A stretch of DNA of 64,000 nucleotides, from NCBI RefSeq assembly GCF_023159225.1, contig NC_063167.1:18045360-18109359 (forward strand), read 5' to 3'. Shown here piece by piece: positions 58,454-64,000 of this stretch. This stretch comes from Perognathus longimembris pacificus. Lineage: Eukaryota > Chordata > Mammalia > Rodentia > Heteromyidae. Each line of letters begins with the position of its first letter. The stretch's first letter is position 1. The translations under genes and the position numbers were made by a program. The notes under the pieces were generated by a model that saw only the letters and a list, made by a program, of their open reading frames with translations, was not told where the DNA came from and did no database searches.

Positions 58454-61400
58454 AGCTTTAGGCAAATCAAGCAGGTTACCCCAAATCTGTTTAAAGAAAA
58501 AAAACGGGCAAGGGTTATGTACATGCCCAAGTTTATGTGTGAAGAAAAGTCAAACCAACTGATCAAAGTGGAGATAATGTCATCTTTGAAAGGCTTTTGT
58601 CCTCTATGTTAAAAAAGTTGTAATACAGTTATTCCAATTGTGAATATATGCTGTTTTGACATTAGAATAAAAATGAAGTGTTTTAAATCTTAACTATGTA
58701 TAAACAGTTGTTCAAACTTGGTATAAAAAAAAGAAAACTGGTTTAATTTGCTTCTAGATAATCGTAAAATTATGCAAAGCCAAATACTTTATTCTTCTTA
58801 ACATGGACTCCAGTGCTTGGTACATGCAGGTTTGAATGGGACATTATTTTTAAGGCTAGTAGAATGACATTTGAATATAAAGGTGGTTGACAGATTTTCT
58901 AATTGTAGTGTTTGCTTTTATAACATTGTCATAAAAATGATAAAACATTTATCTGCCATTTGATGGTGGCCCATAACCAGAAACCAACTAGATACCGTAA
59001 CATGGGACATCAATTCAACTTCCTTTACAGGAAAAATAAAAAGAACAAGCTCTTGTTGGGCACCAGTGGTTCATGTCTGTAATCCTATGTACTCAGGAGG
59101 CTGAGATCTAAGGATTACAGTTTGAAGCCACGTCTGAGATTCATATCTCCAATCAATCACCAAAAAGCTGGAAAGTTGAGCTGTAGCTCAAGTGGTAGAG
59201 TGCTAGCCCTGAATAAAAAAAAGCTCAAGTATAATACCTAGGCCCTGAGTTCAAGCCCATGGACCGGCAGAAAAAAAAAAAAAAAAGAAAACAACAACTG
59301 TGAACAAGTGCCTATCAAATTCCCGTGTAAGTTATGGGATTGGTAGAGATTCTTCTCAGCATATAAGGGCCACCAATACCTGGCAACAATCAGGGACACA
59401 CAAAACAATGACCTGATTCATTCAAACAATAAAATTATATATATATATGCCAAGGTGCATACCTTTTTTCTTTTTGAGGTCAGTACTGGAGCTTGCTCCT
59501 CAAGGTTAGTGTTCTACCACTTGAGTCACAACTCCACTTCTGGCATTTGAAGTTAGGTCTTGAGGACTTTCCTGCCCAGGCTGACGTCACACAGCAATCA
59601 TCAGATCTCAGCCTCCTGAATAGCTAGGATTACTAGCTAGGCCTATGGAGCCATCAGTGTCTGGATCAAGGTATGTACTTTTTGAAAGAATTCTTCATAA
59701 TACTTAGATTAAAAACCCAATTAAACCAGAGTGTCACTTGAGAATCTAGCTATCCACAATTTCACTGTAGTATGAAATTTAGGCTTTGAAATTTTACACC
59801 ATTTCCCTTTAGTCTTAAAAATTTTTTTAAAAAAACTTTTTTGTTGGTCACAGAGCTTGAATTTGGGGCCTGGGCACTGTCCCTGAGTTCTTTTGCTGAA
59901 GGCTAGCACTCTACCACTTTGAGCCACAGCACTACATTTGGTTTTTTGGAGATGAGAGCCTCATGGACTTTACTACCAGGGTTTGGAACCATGATCCTCA
60001 GTTCTCAGCCTCCTCAGACATGAGTAGCAAGGATTACAGGTGTGAGCCACCAGTGCTTGGTTTTTCCCTTCAATCCATGGCATTAGCCCACTTAAAACAT
60101 ACCCCCTCCCCCCTTAACAATTTGGGGGTTTACTCCCTTTCTTAAGCAGGCAAAATGATCTTTGTATGCTATAAATTTTATTAATTGAAATGTGGGAAAA
60201 TAAAGGTATAAAGATCTATGATTGAAACCATAAAGTATTGTAACAAAAGAGTACTCCAGTGGGGGAAAAAACTCACACAATTTAAGATGAAAATAATCTA
60301 TTAATGAAAAAGAAATCCAAGTAATCAAAGCCAGTGAAAGCTACCACAAAGCTGAAAAGCTATAGAGATACAAATAGTGTTGCTTCCTTGACACACTTCT
60401 AGGATTCCCTTTGGTCTTTCCCTCTTCCCTCCATTGTGGCTTCTACTGTTGTATGTTTAAAAGAGGTAGGAATGCAGAAGACCCTAGTAGAGGACCTGAA
60501 GTGTCTATACAGCTCTGGAAGACCCATATGTTTGTGGTCCCCAAGAGAATCATCTATCTATATAGCACCTGTCTAGAAGTACTCTAAAACAAAGCAAGTA
60601 AGGTTAGTTGTCTGCTGAAAAAAATGTACCTCTTCTCCAAATCCCAAAAAAACTAGTCTATAGAATCTTTTCTGGAACACTAAATCTTCTTTGGAAAGTT
60701 TATCTACTTCTTCATGTTCGTTTTCTACACCTTTTCTAGTTAATTCTAAAATCTACCAACCATCAGTCCATCTAATATCAAACTCTTCAGCAATTCTTCA
60801 ATTCATCTAGAATATGCTCTGAGTTTACTATAATCACAATCCAGGTATGTTCTAAGATGCTTCTCTGTAAGAAGATCCACTATTCTCAGATTTGGAACTA
60901 TAAACTTAGGTACATAGCTGAATTGTGCCATCTTTTGCTTTTATTCTTATTTCTTCCTTTCTGACTTCCTTGCATCTAGTTCAGGCAATCTCCCCTTGAA
61001 CTACATTTTTCTTTGCAATGTTCCCCGGTCACACTGTGTGCCATTTGGTGACTATAATATGTCTTGAATCTCTGAAATATTTCCCTCCCTCATTTTACCT
61101 TTTACTTACAATGATGGATTTCACACATCTCATGATTTTGCAGTGTAAATGTAAAAATGAAGAGTTTCTAAAAATGAGACTCAATATTTAGGGTTCTCAC
61201 AGCTCACCATGTCCTGGGTAGCTCAGTCTTACCCTATAGAGACTCTTAATTCTTAATCATGATTTTGAATTTATAGTGTAAAGTCCTAGTTACTTCTGGT
61301 TTACTGTCAATTTTCTAGATCCTTCACAAGGCTCAATCCAAGCTAAATTATTTCTCCCAATTATCCCTTATTGGACCATGTTATCATTAATTAAAACATA

Positions 61401-63196
61401 CAAGTATTTCCAGACACTTTACTCAAGAGCAGAACTGCTCTGCCTCCTTCAATGCATCATCTGGTTGATTAACCAGTTACCCACTGTTACACTAGTCCTT
61501 AGAAAACATCTCACCAAACCGACTTTGCCATCAAACACTAACAAGCTAAGATCCCTCCTTAATGATTACAACCAAATCTCCATCATACAAAGTTCTTTAC
61601 ATCTTCCTTTTTCATGTGAATGAGAAATTTGGGCTAGAGAAACTAAAAAAAAAGACACTTAAATACTGGAGCTGGGATCTGACTCGGGCCTACCTGATTT
61701 CAAAGCACATGCTTTTTCCGTGCAAGTAATTCTACCAACTTAGTTGGACTCTTGACAAAAAAAAAAAAAAAAAAAAAAAAAACAAGAACACAAAAAACCA
61801 ACAAAAACCGAGGAAATATAAACTCTCAAATATATGCTATGCATCACAGTAACAAATTCCTTCACTTTCATATAGTCTTTAATAAGTGGAAATCCTATCG
61901 TAAAACACTGAGTGATTTTCTAGGCCTTTTATACGATATCAGTTTTCACAGTAAACATTTTCTTAAACTCACTTCAGTAAGGCAATTCTTCCTAATCATC
62001 CATTTCAAAAGTCTTTTAAAACAGAGCACAATTTGAGAATGTTAGCCACCAACTTTTCTCCGTTGTGCAACTTACACTAAGGTCTTTCTTCTCAAGTGAC
62101 AGGTACTAATGGAGGAGTAAACTCTGGTCATATCAGACCTGTTGCAAAATATTCTCTCTACTTAGTAAACATTCCATTAACACACAAAGCTTAATATCCT
62201 GAATGTTCTTCCTAGGTTTCTAAGATTTTCTATCCATGCCTTCCAAGCCCTAACATTCCCCGATGAGTATTTTCTCCAGGCCCGAAACCAGTAGCCCCTG
62301 CTGGCCCTATTTTGCTGAGGCAGAAAATAATACTTGTTCTAGGGAGGCACAAAGTTTGCATTTCGAGATGTGATCCACCTTCACTAATGAACATATTAGC
62401 TAGGTGGCCACTATTCTCTAACAAAACTCTACAACAGCAAGTTGGAGAACAGAAATTGCAACATGGAAACTCAGCCTGGACACTACCACAATAACAAGCT
62501 AAGAGTTTAATTTACTCTAGCCCGGGGAACGGGTGACGGCTTTCAACACGGCAAGACGATACTTTGAAAACTCACTACTCTAGTCCAACAGCAATCTCCC
62601 GCCCAAAAAAGTGTGGCACATGGCAAGCCTAAAAAAGGGCCTTCCCCTTCCCTCAGAGATTCTGTACTCCGGGAAAGACTCGTGGAGACCGTCTGATCCG
62701 CCAGGCTGGGAAGAGGTGGAAGTAGCAGGAAATCCTGTCGGTTTATTTCCAGTAGCCTTCTGAGCGGGAAATGTCGGTCTCGAGCATGAGGCAAACCAGG
62801 TTTCAGCCCCAGGACCTAGGCCTTCCGGACGCCGGGAGCCCCAGTCCTAGCGGGACTTCCCAGTTCGGGTCCCATTCGGTCTCCGCCACCTTTCCTATTA
62901 TTCCTCCACCCGCCCGCGCAGGCGCAGTGGGAGCGGGCCTACCCGCGCCCCAGAGGCGCGACCATGGCGGAGCTGAGCAGGCCCGCTGCGACTCCGCGTG
63001 GGGCGCCCTCTCCTCCCACGGTCTCCGTGGCCTCCCCGCCAAAGCCAAGGCTCCGTCCCCTCAGCCGGCCCCTCTCCCGCTCTCCTCACCCGTTCTTCAG
63101 ATCCACCTCCAGGATCTTCCCGTAGCCCTTAAAGAAGCGCTCCACATCGCGCTCCCGGGCCTGGTAGCTCAGGCGGCCGATGTACACCCGCGGCAT
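37142..63196 (-). CDS. SRSF4: Serine/arginine-rich splicing factor 4 (SRp75), complete
   Basis: Six exons, transcribed towards lower coordinates: 63090-63196, 44463-44605, 43465-43577, 41726-41940, 38405-38494, 37142-37961. Together 1488 nt, 495 residues plus TAA, against about 494 in human. Residues 1-72 form RRM1 (VYIGRL and NGYGFVEF). A short Gly/Arg hinge follows; about 104-178 is the pseudo-RRM with SWQDLKD at 116-122, the signature of two-RRM SR proteins. From about 180 to the end is a long RS domain with Lys-rich blocks. Known role: a nuclear SR protein that binds exonic enhancers and promotes spliceosome assembly; the RS domain is phosphorylated by SRPK and CLK kinases. SR genes commonly self-limit through unproductive splicing. 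Its length and pseudo-RRM separate it from the shorter SRSF5 and SRSF6. Confidence 0.96.
38048..38290 (+). repeat. 7SL-like/Geo SINE in SRSF4 intron 5
   Basis: Head tgtaatcctaactactcatg, truncated Geo tail, then a G/A-rich run. It occupies most of the 443-base intron. Confidence 0.7.
38405..38494 (-). CDS. SRSF4: SRSF4 exon 5
   Basis: 90 nt, acceptor ttctccaccag, donor gtgggt; entirely RS-domain codons ([10 protein letters not shown] onwards). Divisible by three. Confidence 0.94.
38540..38697 (-). repeat. 7SL-like/Geo SINE fragment, antisense to the + strand
   Basis: Linker gatggttaactagaggtagg and antisense head with ggactttcctgcctaaactg. Confidence 0.6.
39702..39908 (-). repeat. 7SL-like/Geo SINE, - strand
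   Basis: Antisense Geo remnant and head (tctcagcctcctgagcagtt). Confidence 0.65.
39958..40110 (+). repeat. 7SL-like/Geo SINE, 3' end replaced by GA tract
   Basis: Head gtagtcctagctactcagga and linker followed by the start of the Geo tail, which gives way to a purine-only tract. Confidence 0.7.
40117..40282 (+). repeat. Long polypurine (GA-rich) tract in SRSF4 intron 4
   Basis: About 165 bases almost wholly A and G on the + strand, hence a CU tract in SRSF4 pre-mRNA. It joins a + strand SINE on one side to a - strand SINE on the other. Confidence 0.85.
40283..40466 (-). repeat. IDL-Geo SINE, - strand
   Basis: Starts within the Geo tail (actcagggcccaagcactg) and ends catattcccagcccc. Confidence 0.85.
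40753..40910 (+). repeat. Diverged 7SL-like SINE
   Basis: gtgcctgtggctcatgcctacaatac with a degraded remainder ending agttcaagttccatggc. Confidence 0.55.
41726..41940 (-). CDS. SRSF4: SRSF4 exon 4, pseudo-RRM and start of RS domain
   Basis: 215 nt, acceptor cttag, donor gtactg. Begins [10 protein letters not shown], completing SWQDLKD across the junction, and ends in SRSRSHS. Confidence 0.95.
42330..42540 (-). repeat. 7SL-like/Geo SINE, - strand
   Basis: Begins in a T run with ttgtgctggtcccgagcc and ends gtgaggcaccaacacccggc. Confidence 0.7.
42541..43464 (-). other. SRSF4: SRSF4 intron 3 remainder
   Basis: Unique-looking intronic sequence with a short CCAC-rich run at about 42950-42985. 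No repeat of note. Confidence 0.5.
43465..43577 (-). CDS. SRSF4: SRSF4 exon 3, hinge and start of pseudo-RRM
   Basis: 113 nt, acceptor cttctaaag, donor gtttga. Encodes [10 protein letters not shown] through SWQDLK. Confidence 0.95.
43909..44049 (-). other. SRSF4: Candidate SRSF4 poison-exon region in intron 2
   Basis: Within the SINE-free 885-base intron 2 there is a strong donor (cact|gtgagt, exon edge 43909) and two possible acceptors (aacag before 44049; cattag before 44014). Joined in phase after exon 2, either version meets an in-frame TAG. Family precedent supports this; the exact exon is inferred. Confidence 0.4.
44463..44605 (-). CDS. SRSF4: SRSF4 exon 2, RRM1 second half
   Basis: 143 nt, acceptor ctcttatag, donor gtaagc. 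Encodes [10 protein letters not shown] (RNP1) through GSYGSGR. Confidence 0.95.
45112..45345 (+). repeat. 7SL-like/Geo composite SINE
   Basis: Head tataatcctagatactcagg, Geo tail with gagctgagacagcacccagg, A-rich end. Confidence 0.75.
45745..45985 (-). repeat. 7SL-like/Geo SINE, diverged, - strand
   Basis: Antisense Geo (ttgatggc-like remnant, cacttgagccatacc) and head (cttagcctcctgagtaag). Confidence 0.6.
46155..46258 (-). repeat. B1-like SINE remnant, - strand
   Basis: ttttgaaacaaggattaac at the start and gattacagatgtgcaccacc at the end. Confidence 0.55.
46672..46876 (+). repeat. IDL-Geo SINE
   Basis: Complete dimer with cgggttcgattcctcagcac and gccagaagtggcactgtggc; A-tail directly abuts the next SINE. 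Confidence 0.85.
46877..47118 (+). repeat. 7SL-like/Geo composite SINE
   Basis: A near-complete copy: gctggtggctcacgcctgta head, linker tctccaattagccatcag, Geo tail with agctcagggacagtgctcag, A-rich end. Confidence 0.85.
48195..48345 (-). repeat. MIR element
   Basis: tgtccccatctcatagatga followed by gaaactgagatataaag is the reverse complement of the MIR core and tail; an ancient mammalian SINE. Confidence 0.7.
48545..48790 (-). repeat. 7SL-like/Geo SINE, diverged, - strand
   Basis: Antisense tail (gggcttgaatttaaggcctg) and head (tctcagccttctgactggg). Confidence 0.6.
48791..49690 (-). other. SRSF4: SRSF4 intron 1, unique-looking part
   Basis: AT-rich intronic sequence with no clear repeat or exon. 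Confidence 0.45.
49695..50000 (-). repeat. SINE pair, - strand
   Basis: A diverged ID-like piece (ggtgttactggggtttaact) followed by a 7SL-like/Geo copy ending aggattatagttgtgaggta. Confidence 0.55.
50195..50306 (-). repeat. B1-like SINE, - strand
   Basis: ttgaaacagggtctcacaat through gattacagatgtgtgccact, a classical B1/7SL monomer without Geo tail. Confidence 0.75.
50307..52365 (-). other. SRSF4: SRSF4 intron 1, about 2 kb without SINEs
   Basis: No repeat or coding element recognised; ORFs up to about 108 codons lack support. Confidence 0.45.
52370..52608 (-). repeat. 7SL-like/Geo SINE, - strand
   Basis: Antisense Geo (catgaactcagtgcctggg) and head ending gattacaggtgtgagccagt. Confidence 0.8.
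53490..53695 (-). repeat. 7SL-like/Geo SINE, - strand
   Basis: T-run, ggtgccagtactggggctta, and head ending gattacaggtgtgggcc. Confidence 0.7.
54299..54514 (+). repeat. IDL-Geo SINE
   Basis: Complete dimer; the Geo tail carries a small internal duplication (caggcctcaggcc). Confidence 0.88.
54655..54990. repeat. Possible MaLR-type LTR fragment
   Basis: Segments such as ccatatgttgaagacttggt, gatgtgattggttcatgagg and gaaacctttatctactatga recall MLT/MST-type LTR text. Orientation and ends are not resolved. Confidence 0.35.
55783..55945 (+). repeat. 7SL-like/Geo SINE, truncated
   Basis: Head actataatcctagtgacccagg and linker atcttcagttaaccaccag; ends at the start of the Geo part. Confidence 0.7.
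55990..56850. other. SRSF4 intron 1, unassigned non-SINE segment
   Basis: About 860 bases with codon-like stretches on both strands, all interrupted by stops. It could be a decayed processed pseudogene, but I recognise no parent gene. Confidence 0.3.
57085..57297 (-). repeat. IDL-Geo SINE, - strand
   Basis: T-run, ttgccagtcctggggcttgg, ID-like head ending ccacactcccagcca. Confidence 0.88.
57483..57715 (-). repeat. 7SL-like/Geo SINE, - strand
   Basis: Antisense tail cagggcttgaactcagga and head tctcagcctcctgagtagtt. Confidence 0.7.
58090..58175 (+). repeat. ID-like SINE monomer
   Basis: gctgcagatataggtcaata with B-box gggtttgatcctcagc and A-tail. Confidence 0.65.
58180..58409 (-). repeat. 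IDL-Geo SINE with target duplication, - strand
   Basis: Body about 58200-58393; flanks tggaagacatctttct and tggaagatatctttct form a near-perfect 16-base duplication. Confidence 0.85.
58411..58455. repeat. (AAAT)n microsatellite
   Basis: About eleven tandem aaat units. Confidence 0.95.
59057..59287 (+). repeat. 7SL-like/Geo composite SINE
   Basis: Head tctgtaatcctatgtactca, Geo tail ending agttcaagcccatggaccgg, poly-A. Confidence 0.78.
59463..60062 (-). repeat. Two antisense 7SL-like/Geo SINEs
   Basis: First copy about 59463-59665 (diverged), second about 59825-60062 with gagcttgaatttggggcctg and a head ending gattacaggtgtgagccacc. Confidence 0.7.
60066..62880 (-). other. SRSF4: SRSF4 promoter-proximal intron 1, SINE-free
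   Basis: About 2.8 kb without any SINE, apart from a pure A27 run at 61757-61783. No exon recognised. Confidence 0.5.
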
Positions 63197-63660
63197 CCCG
63201 GCAAAGGCAGTGGTGACTGGCCCCGGCCCCGACCCCCCTTAGGTGGCGGCCGGAGAAGCGAGAACGCGGCGGCGGCGGCGGCGACGGCGGCAACGGGCGG
63301 GCGGCGGGACGGACGCAGCTGAACCCTGGCGACGTACGCGAGCACGCAGCTCGAGAGCGCGCGCCTCGGCTTTCCCCCGCCCTACCCGCAGGCGAGGGTA
63401 ACGGGAGAAAGCGCGCGTTCGCTTCCCGCCCGGCCAGGTCTGGGGGCGGGCTCTTCCCGGGGGCGCGCCGGCGTGGGGCGGGGCCCAGGCAATCGACGGT
63501 GTCGCCCGCGCTCCTGCACGTCTTCTCGCGAGCTCTGGCGCCGGCAACGCCTTACGGCTTTGCCCTGCTCCCGGAAGTGTCTGCGCGCGCGCAGAGTGCG
63601 TTCCCGCTTCTGTCCTTTGAACCGGGAGTTGTTCCCGACCCGAAGCCGTGTGGGATTGAG
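62900..63660 (-). promoter_or_regulatory. SRSF4: SRSF4 CpG-island promoter and 5'UTR
   Basis: CpG-dense stretch surrounding exon 1 and its upstream flank, with a (CCG)-rich run on the transcript strand at about 63266-63292. No TATA box is seen, as usual for housekeeping splicing factors. The exact start of transcription is not visible. Confidence 0.75.
63090..63196 (-). CDS. SRSF4: SRSF4 exon 1, RRM1 first half
   Basis: 107 coding nt from ATG (63194-63196) to the donor aacgg|gtgagg. Encodes [10 protein letters not shown] (RNP2) through EVDLKN. Confidence 0.95.
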
Positions 63661-63834
63661 CCTGCTTTCCAGGCGTGTGTGCAGTGCAGCCATGACCCTG
63701 AGCTGGACTCGCACGATCTCTCCAAGCTTCTTTATCTTGTCTGCCAAAGTACTTCTTACCTTTCAGTTGTCTCTGAGAATTATATGAGAATAGGTACGTA
63801 AAGCACTTCGTACTATCTGGCACACCCTAAGTGC

Positions 63835-64000
63835 TCATTTGTGGTCCTGGGCTTCGAGTCCAGGGACTCTCGCGTGAAGAGCTAGCGTTCTGCCACTGTG
63901 CTACACACACAGCCCCAATATTTATTTATTTGCCATTCCTGGGGCTTGAACCCCGGTCCGGGCACCGTTCCTGAGCTGCTTTTGCTCCCGGCTAGCACTC
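63835..64000 (-). repeat. ID-like monomer and IDL-Geo SINE, cut by window end
   Basis: An antisense ID-like piece ending acacagcccc (about 63840-63916) and the beginning of an antisense Geo tail (ttgccattcctggggcttga) running off the window. Confidence 0.65.

Noticed and set aside
63382..63823. - strand ORFs upstream of SRSF4 that might be the next gene (MECR in human order)
   Set aside because: They lie in the CpG-rich promoter flank, do not resemble MECR, and run through splice-free GC-rich sequence.

Overview
This is mammalian nuclear DNA, most likely from a geomyoid rodent (kangaroo rat, pocket mouse or pocket gopher). That placement rests on dozens of copies of a two-part SINE: an ID-like, tRNA-Ala-type left half and a right half matching the Geo monomer. 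As I recall the literature, IDL-Geo elements are restricted to Geomyoidea. The gene order EPB41(+) - TMEM200B(-) - SRSF4(-) matches the human 1p35.3 neighbourhood.

Layout. (1) 1-16.07 kb, + strand: the last four coding exons of EPB41 (protein 4.1R, C-terminal domain) and a 3'UTR exon ending at an AATAAA at 16048. (2) About 15.5-18.3 kb, - strand: TMEM200B, a two-pass membrane protein of 305 aa encoded in one exon. It lies tail to tail with EPB41, probably with overlapping 3'UTRs. (3) About 17.1-20.9 kb: a large CpG island over and upstream of TMEM200B; long ORFs there are composition artefacts. (4) 21-30 kb: intergenic, with SINE clusters and a roughly 47-bp minisatellite at 24.18-24.95 kb that repeatedly carries a CTCF-like core. 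(5) 30098-35865: a defective class II (betaretrovirus-like) endogenous retrovirus with two LTRs, a perfect 6-bp target duplication, a gag start, protease, reverse transcriptase and integrase remnants, large internal deletions and a later SINE insertion. (6) 36.48-63.3 kb, - strand: the complete SRSF4 gene (six coding exons, 495 aa) with an 18.5-kb SINE-rich first intron and a CpG-island promoter at about 62.9-63.7 kb.

The three host genes are functionally unrelated: 4.1R organises the membrane skeleton, TMEM200B is poorly characterised, and SRSF4 is a splicing regulator. Points of most interest are a near-perfect 90-bp inverted repeat flanking a SINE in an EPB41 intron, the CTCF-like minisatellite, a second SINE family joining a 7SL-like head to the same Geo-like tail, the internally deleted provirus, and a candidate poison exon in SRSF4 intron 2. 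All calls were made by eye; repeat boundaries are approximate to about 5-20 bases.
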